Made by a program: the position numbers and the translations under genes
Notes under the pieces: model-generated
Told to the model about the DNA's origin: nothing
Seen by the model: only the letters and a program-made list of their open reading frames with translations
Databases searched by the model: none
DNA from: Micromonospora rhizosphaerae
GTDB lineage: Bacteria; Actinomycetota; Actinomycetes; Mycobacteriales; Micromonosporaceae
Direction of reading: 5' to 3'
Assembly (NCBI RefSeq): GCF_900091465.1
Contig: NZ_FMHV01000002.1
Location: 4,836,001 to 4,900,000 of the forward strand
Length of the DNA: 64,000 bases
In this document: positions 36,802-46,380 of the stretch, piece after piece
Layout of the letters: each line of letters starts with the position of its first letter
Position numbering within the stretch: position 1 is the stretch's first letter

Positions 36802-38256
36802 TCAGCCGGTCACCGTGGGGATCAGTTTCCGGACCACGTCGACCAGCAGGTCGATGTCGGCCTCGGTGGTGCGCCAGTTGACGATCGCGGGTCGCAGTGC
36901 CACCCTGCCGCCGTAGACGGTGGTACCGGCATGGACCCGGCCGTCGTCGAGCAGGGCTGCGCCGAGGCGTCGGTTGAGGTCGTCGAGCGTCTCCTCCGGC
37001 ACACCGGCGGGACGCACCCGGAAGCAGACGATGTTGAGCGGCACCTCGGCGAGGAGTTCCAGTTCGGGCGCCTCGTCGACCATCCTACGGAGACGTTGAG
37101 CAAGGTCGAGGTGGCGCTCCACCATCGCCCGGTAGCCGTCGCGGCCGTACGCGGCCAGGGTCGCCCAGATGGGCAGCGACCGGGCCCGCCGGGAGGACTC
37201 GGGGCCGAGCAGCGCGTAGTCCGGTCCGGCGGAAGCGGGCAGGGCGCTCCGCTTCCCCGGCAGGTACGCCGCTCCCGGCATGCCGAACGCGGCCGGAAGT
37301 CGCGCCGGGTCCCGGAGGAAGGCGAAGCCGCTCTCGTACGGCACGTTGAGCCACTTGTGCGCGTCGCCGGCGATCGAGTCGGCGCGCTCCATGCCATGAA
37401 CCAGGTGGGCGGTACGCGGCGAGAGCGCGGCGAAGACGCCGAACGCGCCGTCGACATGCAGCCAGGCACCGTGCCGCTCGGCGACGTCGGCCAGTTCCTC
37501 CAGCGGGTCGAAGTCACCGGCGTTCACCTCCCCGGCGCTGGCGATGAGCACCGCCGGCGCGTTGAGCAGGCGCAGCCGGCTCTCCAGTGCGGGCAGGTCC
37601 ACCCGGCCCACGCCGTCCCGGACGAAGACCTCGACAGCGTCCCGGCCGTGGCCGAGCAGTTGCAGCGCCTTCCGGTCGCTGGCATGCACGTATCCGCCGG
37701 ACAGCACCGGCATCCGCGGTAGCCCCGCCAACCCGTCCGCTGCCACGTCGACCCCATGCTGCTCGCCCCACCAGTGGGTGGCGGCGGCCAGGCCGGTGAC
37801 GTTCGCGAAGGTGGCGCTGGCGACCAGCGCACCACCGAACGCGCCCGGCAGGCCGAACAGTTCACGCAGCCAGGCCAGCGCGATGGTCTCGGTCATCGTG
37901 GCGAACTTGGACGAGGCACGGAACGCCGCATTCTGATCGAACAGGGCGGCGGCCCAGTCGGCGGCGAGCGCCGCCGGGGTCGCACCGCCGATGATGAAGT
38001 GGAAGAACCGTGGCCCCGCCGAGTGGGTCGCCGCGGCCGCGCCGATCCGCAGCAGCCGCTCCAGCACGACGACCGAACCCTCGCCCCGCTCGGGCAGGCC
38101 GCCACCGTGCGCCGGACGCCACAGCTCGTCAAGCAGCGGCAGGCTGCGGGGGTCGTGCACCGGCCGGTCGGCGAGTGACGACAGATAGGGCCCTGCCGCC
38201 TCGTACACCTGCCGCAGCGCGTCCTCGGCGTCGGCATCCCGGAACGGATCCGTCAT
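36802..38256 (-). CDS. PLP-dependent amino acid decarboxylase
   Basis: This 484-residue protein is of the aromatic-L-amino-acid/glutamate decarboxylase group (pyridoxal-dependent decarboxylase II). The PLP lysine sits in GDAHKWLNVPYESGF, and HGAWLHVDGAFGVFAALSP supplies the Asp that contacts PLP. The ATG at 38256 follows GGGAGG with a good spacing. It lies downstream of pncB on the same strand. The substrate is unknown. The palindrome CTGGCGCGCCAG lies between the two genes. Confidence 0.87.
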   Translation of the reverse strand: MTDPFRDADAEDALRQVYEAAGPYLSSLADRPVHDPRSLPLLDELWRPAHGGGLPERGEGSVVVLERLLRIGAAAATHSAGPRFFHFIIGGATPAALAADWAAALFDQNAAFRASSKFATMTETIALAWLRELFGLPGAFGGALVASATFANVTGLAAATHWWGEQHGVDVAADGLAGLPRMPVLSGGYVHASDRKALQLLGHGRDAVEVFVRDGVGRVDLPALESRLRLLNAPAVLIASAGEVNAGDFDPLEELADVAERHGAWLHVDGAFGVFAALSPRTAHLVHGMERADSIAGDAHKWLNVPYESGFAFLRDPARLPAAFGMPGAAYLPGKRSALPASAGPDYALLGPESSRRARSLPIWATLAAYGRDGYRAMVERHLDLAQRLRRMVDEAPELELLAEVPLNIVCFRVRPAGVPEETLDDLNRRLGAALLDDGRVHAGTTVYGGRVALRPAIVNWRTTEADIDLLVDVVRKLIPTVTG

Positions 38257-38376
38257 CGCGGGTTCCTCCCTCTCGTCCGGGCAGACGGCACCCGGAGGCG
38301 GCGGTCGCATCAGCCTGACACCGCAGCACGGCCTGGCGCGCCAGCCAATTCGTGTGAGGTGGCCCGGTGATCGTTT

Positions 38377-39708
38377 CTAACCCGGCGCGAACTGCTTGGC
38401 CAACCGGTCGTGGAGCGCGGTGAGTGCCGGGCTGACGGTGGCGATGAGCGGCTCCGGATCCGCCAACCGGCGCGCCGCCTCCGGCAGCCAGGCCAGGTCG
38501 GCGTCGAACCGCTGGCGTGCCTCGCGTACCTCGCCAACGGGATCGGCCGCGTCGAGGCGGCGTCCGCCGCGCATGACCGGTACGAGCAGCGGCTCCCGGT
38601 TCCCCGGTGGCGGCTCCTCGCGCAGCCCCACCACGTCGCCGCTGGCCCCGGTGGGGTCACGGAAGACCTGCTTGGGACCGGGCAGGGTGGCCTTGCCGGG
38701 CGACAGCTTGAGCACCGGCCGGTCGCCGACGGCCACCAGCTTGTAGGCGCTGTCGAGTGACGGTGCGTCGTAGGAGACGCCCATGCGGGTGCCGACGCCG
38801 TACCCGTCGATAGGTGCGCCCTTGGCGACGATCGCCGCGATGACGTCCTCGTCGAGGCTGCCGCTCGCCACGATCTGGGCCTGGGTCAGCCCGGCGCCGT
38901 CCAGGATGGCGCGGGCCTGCACGGCCAGTGCGGCGAGGTCTCCGGAGTCGAGCCGGACGGCGACCGGCCCGGTCAGGCCCAGCTCGGTGATGACGTCGAC
39001 GGCGGCCCGCACTCCGGCGGGCGTGTCGTAGGTGTCGACGAGGAAGATCGGGTTCGTGGGAAAGTCTGCGGCGAACGCGCGGAACGCCGCACGCTCGTCG
39101 GGGAACGCCTCGACGTACGAATGGGCCATCGTTCCGGACGGCTTCAGTCCGTAGCGTCGGGCGGCCTCGACGTGGCTGGTCGCCGCGAAGCCGGCGATCG
39201 CCGATGCCCGCGCCACGCCCGCCCCGGCCTCGATCCCGTGCGTACGCCGGAACGCGAAGTCGATCAGCTGCGCGCCGCCCGCGGCGAGGCGGCAGCGGGC
39301 GGCCTTACTGGCCACCGTGGTGTGGAACGTGATCAGGTTGAGCACGCCGGTCTCCACCAGCTGCGCCTCGGCGATCGGCGCGGTGACCTCCAGCAGCGGC
39401 TCGTCGGCGAACACCACGCGACCCTCCGGTACGGCGCAGACATCGCCGGTGAACCGCAGCCCGGCCAGCGTCGACAGGGTCGACTCGTCGAGCCCGACGA
39501 CGTCGCGCAGATAGGCCAGCTCGTCGTCGTCGAACGCGAAGCTCTCCAGGAAGGCCAGCGCCTCGGCCAGGCCGGCGGCCACCAGGAAGCCGCGCTGTCG
39601 GGGCAGGCGGCGGGCGAAAAGGCTGAACGTGGCGGGCTCCACCATGCCGCGATGCAGGTAGCTGGCCGCCATCCGCAGCTCGTACAGGTCGGTCCGCAAC
39701 CCCGTCAT
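38377..39708 (-). CDS. pncB: Nicotinate phosphoribosyltransferase
   Basis: This 443-residue protein starts MTGLRTDLYELRMAASYLHR, and shows LDSGDLAALAVQARAILDGAG and ASGSLDEDVIAAIVAKGAPIDGYGVGTRMG, all typical of PncB, which makes nicotinate mononucleotide in NAD salvage. ATG 39708 has AGGAGG six or so bases upstream. It is likely to be transcribed with the decarboxylase that follows. Confidence 0.92.
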   Translation of the reverse strand: MTGLRTDLYELRMAASYLHRGMVEPATFSLFARRLPRQRGFLVAAGLAEALAFLESFAFDDDELAYLRDVVGLDESTLSTLAGLRFTGDVCAVPEGRVVFADEPLLEVTAPIAEAQLVETGVLNLITFHTTVASKAARCRLAAGGAQLIDFAFRRTHGIEAGAGVARASAIAGFAATSHVEAARRYGLKPSGTMAHSYVEAFPDERAAFRAFAADFPTNPIFLVDTYDTPAGVRAAVDVITELGLTGPVAVRLDSGDLAALAVQARAILDGAGLTQAQIVASGSLDEDVIAAIVAKGAPIDGYGVGTRMGVSYDAPSLDSAYKLVAVGDRPVLKLSPGKATLPGPKQVFRDPTGASGDVVGLREEPPPGNREPLLVPVMRGGRRLDAADPVGEVREARQRFDADLAWLPEAARRLADPEPLIATVSPALTALHDRLAKQFAPG

Positions 39709-39833
39709 GCCACCTCCTCGGCCACGCCACCACTGTGGTGGAACCGGCGGCGGAGCGTGCGGGAAATGGGAGAACCTCGAGCTTGCCGACCGCCGGAGCG
39801 CATCAGGTTGATACATGGCGAGACCGCAACTGG

Positions 39834-42620
39834 TTACACCGTCGGCGGCGGCTTCGGAGGAGAGAGCAATGTGCGGAGCTGCCTGCGTGAGCTGACTCCG
39901 AGCTTGCTGAACACGTTGCCGAGGTGCCATTCCACTGTTCGTGGACTGATGAACATCTGGGCGGCGATCTCAGCGTTGGTGTGCCCGTCTCTGGCCAGCT
40001 TGGCGATCTGGGCCTCCTGGCTGGTGAGTTCGGCGACAGTCGCGGCCGTCCGCTTGCGTGCGGTTTCCCCGGTTGCCTGAAGCTCCCTGCGGGCGCGCTC
40101 GGCAAAACCGTCGGCTCCGATCCGGCTGAAGGCCTCGTAGGCGGAGCGTAGCTGGGTACGGCTTTCCTGGCGCCGGTTCTGGCGACGTAGCCACTCGCCG
40201 TACAGCAGACGGGCGCGGGCCAGGTGGACGGCGATCCGGCAGCGTCCGAGATGCTCGATCGCCTCCCGGTAGAGCGCATCGGCTCCCGGTCCGTCGCTGA
40301 GCAACGCGCGTGAGCAGGCTTCCACGCCCAGCGCCCACTCGGTTCCGCTCACGCGGGTGCGTTCGGTGAGCTTGTCCAACGCCGCCGCGGCGGCCTCTGG
40401 CTGCCCGCTGCGGGCAGCCGCCTCGATCAGTTCGACCAGTGCCCACCCGAAGAATCCCAGATCCTCGTACTGGCATGCGCGTGTCGCCGCCGCCAGCGCG
40501 GTGTCGTAGCGGCCGAGGCCGTTGTGCAGCGCTGCGGCTGCGTACTCGGCGAGGCTGACCGTTCGTCCCTCACCCCGGACGCGCACCTCTTCGATGGTGG
40601 TTTCGATTAGGTCCCGTGCCTGGGTTTCCTGTGCTCGCCAGGCGCCGAGTACCAGTGACGTGTACATCATGGGTGCGCCGCCCGTCGCGTCCGAGATCGC
40701 TGTCGCTTCGTCGATCAGAGCCGCTGCGGCATGGAATTCTCCAGCGAACACGTGGTAGAGCGCCTTGTAGGTCAGTGCCATCGGGAGGACGGAGAGCGCC
40801 CCCGTTTCGCGGGCGATGCGGACGGCGCCGGTCGCCATCTCCTGCCACGCGTCGTCGTCCCACAGCTCCGGTACGAGAGGCTCGGGTATCACCCGGAACG
40901 CGAGCCACAACCAGCGCCTGTCCACATCCGTCGGGCCAGATTTCTGCTCCTGTCGGACGATGTGTAGTGCACGCCTGAGAGCGTCGACGCTGGCAGCGGA
41001 GCGATCGATGATCAGGCCGGCCATGCTGTCCAGAAGGACGTCGACCGCCCGCGGCGGCGTCGGCGGCGACGGTCCGGCGCGGGCTGCCTCGGCCACTTCC
41101 CGGGGCCCGGGTCCTGCACCCAGACGGCCGGCGAAGATCGCCGCGCCGACCGCTTCCAGCAGCGTGTCACGGGCGAGGGCAGCGTCGAGAGGCGCCAGCC
41201 GGTGTGCGGCGTCGAGCAGAAGGCGCGGCGCGTCGCTGCAGCGTAGCTGGGCGAACACCAGCCGGGCGCGCAACCTCTCGAGTCGGGCGCGCTGCAGGTC
41301 GTCGAGGGGGCCGGCCTCCGCGACCGCCAGCAGGCTGTCGGCCTGTTCTGCCCCGCCAGCGTCAATGTCGAGCTCAGCGGCGGCCAGTGCACGGGTGACG
41401 CGTCGCGCGGGATCGGGCGTCAGCTCCGCCGCCCGCCGCAAGAACGAGGCTGCGGCAGCGACTCCGCCCCTGCCTTGAGCCCGGTCAGCCGAGCGCTCCA
41501 GGTCGACGGCGACGCTCTCGTCCGGACCGGTGGCCGCGTGAGCGCGATGCCACGCCCTACGATCAGGATCACGGTGGGGATCGGTGGCTTCTGCCAGTGC
41601 TCGGTGCACCGCCCGGCGATCCGGCGGGGGCGTCCTCTCGTAGATGGCTGAGCGCACCAGGGGGTGATGGAACCGCACCCTGGCACCGAACTCGACCAGT
41701 CCTGCGGCCTCGGCCGGCGCTGCGGCGTCCACCGGTACCTCCTGAAGACCGGCTGCGCGCCACAACAGACCCGCGTCTCCGGTCGGCTCGGCCGCGGCGG
41801 TCAGCAGAAGCCGCTGGCTGTCCTGCGGAAGTGATCGGAACTGCTGATGAAAGGCGTCTTCGATGCGGCTCGCCAAGGGCGGCCTGCCGGGGAGGCAGAA
41901 ACCGCCCGCCAGCTCAGCAGGTGCGAGCGCACGTGGCACATGCAGCAGGGCCATCGGGTTGCCGTGCGCCTCGGCAACGATCCGGTCCCGTACCAGCGGG
42001 TCGAGCGGCGCGGGGCAAGCCGAGGCCAGCAGGGCACGCGCGTCGGGCTCGCTGAGGCCCTCGACGATCAGCTCTGGCAGACCGGCCAGCTTACGATCGA
42101 CATCAGGCTCCCGCACGGCGAAGATCAAAGCTACCGATTCGGCCAGCAACCGCCTGGCGACAAACGCCAGCACCTGCATGGACCCGTCATCGAGCCACTG
42201 CGCGTCGTCGACGAGGCAGGCCAGCGGCTGATCCTCGGCGGCGCCGGCCAGCAGACTGAGCACAGCCAGGCCCACCAGGAACCGGTTGGGCGCCTCGCCC
42301 TCCCGCAGTCCGAACGCGACGGCCAATGCATCGCGCTGCGGCCCAGGCAACTCATGAAGACGACCCAGCATCGGCGCGCAGAGCTGATGAAGGCCCGCGA
42401 ACGGCAGCTCCATCTCCGATTCAATGCCCGCGATGGCGACCGTGCGGAACCCGGCCGCCCGGCCGGCTGCGTAGTCCAGCAACGCGGTCTTGCCGATCCC
42501 TGCCTCGCCGCGAAGGACCAGGATCGCGCTGCTGCCCGCCCGCGCCTCGGCCAGCACCCGCTCCAGCGCGGCCGTTTCCCGGCCACGGCCCGGCGGCCCG
42601 TCGATGGCGGGTACGCCCAT
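39834..42620 (-). CDS. LuxR-family LAL (large ATP-binding) regulator
   Basis: This 928-residue protein has Walker A GEAGIGKTALLD near residue 40, Walker B-like ACLVDDAQWLDDGSMQ near residue 140, a long helical middle and a C-terminal LuxR helix-turn-helix (LTSQEAQIAKLARDG followed by HTNAEIAAQMFISPRTVEWH). Such LAL proteins activate secondary metabolism or sugar genes. ATG 42620 is preceded by AAGGAAG. No co-directed target gene is visible nearby, so the effector and targets are unknown. Confidence 0.9.
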   Translation of the reverse strand: MGVPAIDGPPGRGRETAALERVLAEARAGSSAILVLRGEAGIGKTALLDYAAGRAAGFRTVAIAGIESEMELPFAGLHQLCAPMLGRLHELPGPQRDALAVAFGLREGEAPNRFLVGLAVLSLLAGAAEDQPLACLVDDAQWLDDGSMQVLAFVARRLLAESVALIFAVREPDVDRKLAGLPELIVEGLSEPDARALLASACPAPLDPLVRDRIVAEAHGNPMALLHVPRALAPAELAGGFCLPGRPPLASRIEDAFHQQFRSLPQDSQRLLLTAAAEPTGDAGLLWRAAGLQEVPVDAAAPAEAAGLVEFGARVRFHHPLVRSAIYERTPPPDRRAVHRALAEATDPHRDPDRRAWHRAHAATGPDESVAVDLERSADRAQGRGGVAAAASFLRRAAELTPDPARRVTRALAAAELDIDAGGAEQADSLLAVAEAGPLDDLQRARLERLRARLVFAQLRCSDAPRLLLDAAHRLAPLDAALARDTLLEAVGAAIFAGRLGAGPGPREVAEAARAGPSPPTPPRAVDVLLDSMAGLIIDRSAASVDALRRALHIVRQEQKSGPTDVDRRWLWLAFRVIPEPLVPELWDDDAWQEMATGAVRIARETGALSVLPMALTYKALYHVFAGEFHAAAALIDEATAISDATGGAPMMYTSLVLGAWRAQETQARDLIETTIEEVRVRGEGRTVSLAEYAAAALHNGLGRYDTALAAATRACQYEDLGFFGWALVELIEAAARSGQPEAAAAALDKLTERTRVSGTEWALGVEACSRALLSDGPGADALYREAIEHLGRCRIAVHLARARLLYGEWLRRQNRRQESRTQLRSAYEAFSRIGADGFAERARRELQATGETARKRTAATVAELTSQEAQIAKLARDGHTNAEIAAQMFISPRTVEWHLGNVFSKLGVSSRRQLRTLLSPPKPPPTV

Positions 42621-42691
42621 GGTCGATCTTCCTTATCAGCTGCTTGGCGAAATGTGCGGCCAATACGATCTTTTGGCAAGATCTTGACTAG

Positions 42692-42966
42692 CTAGGCTGC
42701 GGCGGTTCCGGCGAGGGCGGGGACGGGCGTGGCCCGTTCAATGATTTTGCCCCATTCGAAGCGGGCTCCGGCGCGAATGAGCGCGACGAGGTGTGGTGCG
42801 TTGACCGCGCGCCACCGGTGTTGGGCGACTTCGATGAGTTTGAACGCCATGGCCCGGCCGGCGGCCTTCGAGCAGGGACCTTGGTGACCTCGCTGCGGTG
42901 CCGGACGGTGGCGACGGTCGAATCGATCGGGCTCGTGGTGCGTAGGTAAACGTAGTCGGCGGCGGA
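42692..42966 (-). pseudogene. IS256-family transposase relic with a frameshift
   Basis: The minus strand reads YVYLRTTSPIDSTVATVR and HRSEVTK in one frame, then GPCSKAAGRAMAFKLIEV and AQHRWRAVNAPHLVALIRAG in the next frame. This matches the C-terminus of IS256-type transposases (LRTTNPIESTFATVR ... MAFKLIEAA). The frame break near 42880 fits loss of a single G. The remainder of the transposase and the terminal repeats are missing, so this is a scar. Confidence 0.8.
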
Positions 42967-43168
42967 CAGGCCCGGCCGGCGAACGCGCGAGCCTCGTCCT
43001 GCCCACTGCACCGCAGTCCCCCGCCCGTGGAATCCGGCGTTCCCGGCGCGACAGCCGACTCGCAGTCCTACCCGGACCCGCCCGCAGGGCAGGACGAAAG
43101 CCATATCACCGACATACTCGCCCGCAATGGAAGATCAAGACTAGGCCCTCTGCAACACGTACCGGTTC

Positions 43169-43195
43169 AAACCCCGGGGAAGCCCCCGGGGTTTT
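43169..43195. terminator. Strong intrinsic terminator
   Basis: An 11-bp perfect stem (AAACCCCGGGG, 43169-43179, paired with CCCCGGGGTTT, 43184-43194) with loop AAGC is followed by T residues. It works in the forward direction and probably in both. It lies between the IS256-type relic and the epoxide hydrolase. The surrounding 42967-43422 region contains no other supported feature. Confidence 0.8.
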
Positions 43196-43422
43196 CCCAG
43201 GGGCGAAGCGCGAACCGCCGCGCAACAGTGAAGACGTCCGCGAAACAGAGACGTGGACGACGCAAGGCGAGGATCGCCGGGCCGCCCGAGCGGATTCGAT
43301 GATCGGGACCTAGAGCACTTAGGCCCGACCCGATCTCCGGTTGTCCGGCCCCCACAAGCGGTCCACCGAGTTGCGGCCACGGATGCGGCACTAGTCATGA
43401 AGAGGAGGCATTTCCGGCTGAT

Positions 43423-43451
43423 TTAACGCAAATCCGTGTTCTGCCTATATT
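43423..43451 (+). promoter_or_regulatory. Promoter of the epoxide hydrolase gene
   Basis: TTAACG (43423-43428), a 17-base spacer and TATATT (43446-43451) form a sigma-70-like promoter in an AT-rich stretch, about 40 bases before the TTG at 43491. The AT-richness is unlike the rest of the window. Confidence 0.65.
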
Positions 43452-43490
43452 CAAAATTTCCATGGGAAAATCAGACTTCAAGGAGACCTC

Positions 43491-44690
43491 TTGTCTGTCA
43501 CACCAGACAATTCCACGATCCGCCCGTTCACGTTCGAGTTCCCCGACGCCGAACTCGAGGACCTGCGTGCCCGCATCAGGGCCACGCGTTGGCCCGAGAA
43601 GGAGACCGTCGCAGATCAGTCGCAGGGCACGCAGCTCGCCACGATTCAGGAACTCGCGCGCTACTGGGCGTCGGGATACGACTGGCGCAAGGTCGAGGCG
43701 AAGCTGAAGGCTCTGCCGAATTTCATCACCGAGATCGACGGGCTGGACATTCACTTCATTCACGTCCGCTCGAAGCATGAGAATGCTCTGCCGCTGATCG
43801 TCACGCACGGCTGGCCCGGCTCGATCATCGAGCAGCTGAAGATCATCGAGCCGCTCACCAATCCCACGGCACATGGCGGGGACGCATCGGACGCTTTCCA
43901 TGTGGTGATTCCGTCGATGCCGGGCTACGGCTTCTCGGGCAAGCCTGCCACCACCGGCTGGGCCCCCGACCGCATCGCGCGTGCCTGGGGAGAGCTGATG
44001 AAGCGCCTCGGCTACACGAAGTACGTGGCGCAGGGCGGCGACTGGGGTGCGATCGTCACCGATCTCATGGGCGTGCAGCAGCCCGAGGGGCTGATCGGCA
44101 TCCACGCCAACATGGCCGGCGTGTTTCCGCCCGCCATTGACAAGGCCCTCCAGGCCGGCAACCCGCTGCCGACCGACCTCTCCGACGAGGAAAAGCGCGC
44201 GTGCGAGCAGATGGAATTCTTCTGGGATCACGCCGCCTACGGCCTCATGATGGGCTCGCGTCCGCAGACGCTGACCGGATTCGCGGACTCGCCCGTCGGC
44301 CTGGCGGCCTTCATGATCGACCATGACGCGGCCAGCCTGGAGCTGATCTCTCGGGCCTTTGCCGGACACTCCGAAGGCCTGACGCGAGACGATGTCCTCG
44401 ACAACATCACGCTCTTCTGGCTGACGAACACGGGGGTTTCTGCGTCGCGTCTCTACTGGGAGTGCATCAAGAGCGGGATCTCCTTCTTCGGCGTCAAGGG
44501 CGTCAACATCCCGGTTGCCGTGAGCGTCTTTCCTGACGAGCTCTACGAGGCCCCGAAGAGTTGGGCAGAGCAGGCGTATCCCAATCTCATCCACTACAAC
44601 AAGCTCGACAAGGGCGGCCACTTTGCGGCCTGGGAGCAGCCGCAACTCTTTGTGGACGAGCTGCGCGCCGGCTTCCGGTCGCTTCGCTAG
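43491..44690 (+). CDS. Epoxide hydrolase (EHN-domain alpha/beta hydrolase)
   Basis: This 399-residue protein has the epoxide hydrolase N-terminal domain (FTFEFPDAELEDLRARIRAT) and an alpha/beta hydrolase core with the oxyanion motif HGWPGS, the nucleophile Asp in VAQGGDWGAIV and the catalytic His in DKGGHFAAWEQP. It opens epoxides to diols. TTG 43491 is supported by AAGGAGA just upstream. Codon use is less GC-biased than in the neighbouring genes (many AAT, ATT, AAG and TTT codons), and the gene sits between two transposase relics, so horizontal origin is likely. Confidence 0.9.
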   Translation: MSVTPDNSTIRPFTFEFPDAELEDLRARIRATRWPEKETVADQSQGTQLATIQELARYWASGYDWRKVEAKLKALPNFITEIDGLDIHFIHVRSKHENALPLIVTHGWPGSIIEQLKIIEPLTNPTAHGGDASDAFHVVIPSMPGYGFSGKPATTGWAPDRIARAWGELMKRLGYTKYVAQGGDWGAIVTDLMGVQQPEGLIGIHANMAGVFPPAIDKALQAGNPLPTDLSDEEKRACEQMEFFWDHAAYGLMMGSRPQTLTGFADSPVGLAAFMIDHDAASLELISRAFAGHSEGLTRDDVLDNITLFWLTNTGVSASRLYWECIKSGISFFGVKGVNIPVAVSVFPDELYEAPKSWAEQAYPNLIHYNKLDKGGHFAAWEQPQLFVDELRAGFRSLR

Positions 44691-44729
44691 ATGACCGTGT
44701 CCGACCGTCTGCAGAGGCTCTAGCTAGGC

Positions 44730-44771
44730 GGGGCGGCCGAGTGGCTCACCTGCGAGTCTCTCGGCCGCCCC
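44730..44771. terminator. Large hairpin downstream of the epoxide hydrolase
   Basis: GGGGCGGCCGAG (44730-44741) is perfectly complementary to CTCGGCCGCCCC (44760-44771) with an 18-base loop, and outer TAGCT/AGCTA arms extend the stem. It begins about 40 bases after the stop codon and probably ends transcription. It may also be part of a mobile-element scar. Confidence 0.6.
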
Positions 44772-44809
44772 GAGCTACGCGGCCACCTCACCCTTGTGGA
44801 CTTTTCTAG

Positions 44810-44905
44810 ACGCTGACGTGCATCAATTGGCTGCGTACGGAGCCGCAGGTCCGCGCCTGGTCGCAGACCTACCGCGTACGACAAACCCCGAACCCGTGGG
44901 ATTAA
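44810..44905 (+). other. Coding-like relic of unknown origin
   Basis: An open frame between two stop codons reads LTCINWLRTEPQVRAWSQ and TYRVRQTPNPWD. It has no start or ribosome site and no recognised family, and lies just before the IS110-type relic, so it may be gene debris. It could also be chance. Confidence 0.25.
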
Positions 44906-44984
44906 GAGACACAACCCAGGCCACGGCTAGTGGCCTGCCACCTCGGGGGCGCGTGACGGTTTGAAGTCGACTGCGGAGCGCTAG

Positions 44985-45089
44985 CGCCTGACCTGGTTGC
45001 TAAGCGGTTGCCTCAAAACCGGCACCGCCTACGACGAGGCCACCGCCTGGCGACACCGCGAAGCACACGACCAAACGGCCGCTGCTTGA
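44985..45089 (+). pseudogene. IS110-family transposase relic (C-terminus)
   Basis: A short open frame reads RLTWLLSGCLKTGTAYDEAT and AWRHREAHDQTAAA and stops at 45087-45089. IS110 transposases end in a similar HGCLKT.T.YDEATAW segment, so this is the tail of one. The upstream body is missing and a TAG lies just before it. The gap 44906-45201 has nothing else supported. Confidence 0.65.
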
Positions 45090-45201
45090 CCGCTCCGCTC
45101 ATGGGATGTCTGTCAGCGTTGCTGGCGGGCCGACATCTTCGCGCTGCCGCGTGGTACGAATGCTTCGAGTCTAGACAAGGCGGGCAGAACGGGCGGGAAA
45201 G

Positions 45202-46380
45202 ATGACGGCGAGCGGTGCCAAGCTGCTGCGAAGACCCGGGGAGCCGCGGCAGACAAACTTCCTGGAGCTGTTCTTCGACCTGGTGTTTGTCGTCGCGCTC
45301 GCCCAACTCTCGCAGGCGCTGATACAGGATCTCCGGTGGAGCGGCGCCTTCCAGACGCTGGTGCTGCTGTTGGCCATGTGGTGGATCTGGACCATGACAG
45401 CGTGGACAACCGACCTCTACGACCCGGAACGGCCGGCGATACAGCTGCTGGTCACCGCGACCATGCTCGGCAGTCTGGTGATGGTCGTCGCGCTGCCCGA
45501 CGCGTTCGGCGAGCGAGGTCTGGTCTTCGCAGGCACGTACGTCACCATCCATGTCGGCCGCCAACTCTTCCTCGTCCTCGCCCTGCGCGGCCACGAATTG
45601 CAGCCCAGAAGCATTCGGGTGCTGTTCTGGTTCGGTGTGTCCGCGGTGCCGTGGATCGCTGGGGCGGCCGCACACGGTGCGGCGCGTGAGGCGCTGTGGA
45701 CGCTGGCGGTGGCTGTGGAATACGTGTCGCTCTCGTTCCGCTGGCCCACGCCGGGGCTGGGTCGCTCACCCAAGCCGGAAATGGGCATCCTGGGCGAGCA
45801 CCTGGCCGACCGCTACCGGCAGTTCTTTATCATCGCGCTCGGCGAGTTGATCCTGGTCTCTGGTTTGACCCTTTACGGCAGCGGCTTCGCGGCTGATCAG
45901 ATCGCGGCGCTCGTGGTCTCGTTCGCCACCACGGCGCTGTTCTGGCGGATCTACATCTACCATGCCGGGGAACTGTTGGCCGAGGCTGTCGCAGCGGCCC
46001 CCGACCCGGAACGCGTCGCCCTCTCGGCGACACTCTCCTACCCGATCATGGTGGCCGGCGTCGTCGCCACCGCCGTCGGCGACAAACTCGTCATCACCCA
46101 TCCACTCGGACACACGCAACCGGCGTGGGTCTCCGTCATCCTCGGCGGACCCGCGCTGTTCCTGGCCGGGCGCGCCTGCTTCGAGTACGCGGTATTCAGC
46201 CACCTGTCCTGGATTCGACCAATCGGCGTGCTCGTGCTGGCCGTCCTGGCACCCGCGATGCTGTTCGTGCCGCCGCTGCTGGCCGCCCTCGCCGCGACCG
46301 CAGTCCTAGCCGGGATCGCCATCGCCGACGCAGTCCGCGTCCACCGACGCCCACCCGAGCCGCCATCACCACCCGGCTAG
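45202..46380 (+). CDS. Low-temperature-requirement A (LtrA) membrane protein
   Basis: This 392-residue protein is a normal single-copy LtrA: NFLELFFDLVFVVALAQLS at the N-terminus, ALPDAFGERGLVFAGTYVT, and the ADRYRQFFIIALGELILVSG motif. About ten membrane helices are present. ATG 45202 follows GGGAAAG. It is the second LtrA gene in the window, the other being the tandem form at 12113. The function is unknown. Confidence 0.9.
   Translation: MTASGAKLLRRPGEPRQTNFLELFFDLVFVVALAQLSQALIQDLRWSGAFQTLVLLLAMWWIWTMTAWTTDLYDPERPAIQLLVTATMLGSLVMVVALPDAFGERGLVFAGTYVTIHVGRQLFLVLALRGHELQPRSIRVLFWFGVSAVPWIAGAAAHGAAREALWTLAVAVEYVSLSFRWPTPGLGRSPKPEMGILGEHLADRYRQFFIIALGELILVSGLTLYGSGFAADQIAALVVSFATTALFWRIYIYHAGELLAEAVAAAPDPERVALSATLSYPIMVAGVVATAVGDKLVITHPLGHTQPAWVSVILGGPALFLAGRACFEYAVFSHLSWIRPIGVLVLAVLAPAMLFVPPLLAALAATAVLAGIAIADAVRVHRRPPEPPSPPG

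Noticed and set aside
38334-38345. Palindrome CTGGCGCGCCAG between the decarboxylase and pncB
   Set aside because: GC-rich palindromes of this length are common in such DNA, so it is not claimed as an operator.
43161-43195. Sequence GGTTCAAACCCC resembling the T-arm of a tRNA, possibly an att site
   Set aside because: The flanks do not fold into a tRNA, and the run is better explained by the perfect 11-bp terminator stem that contains it.
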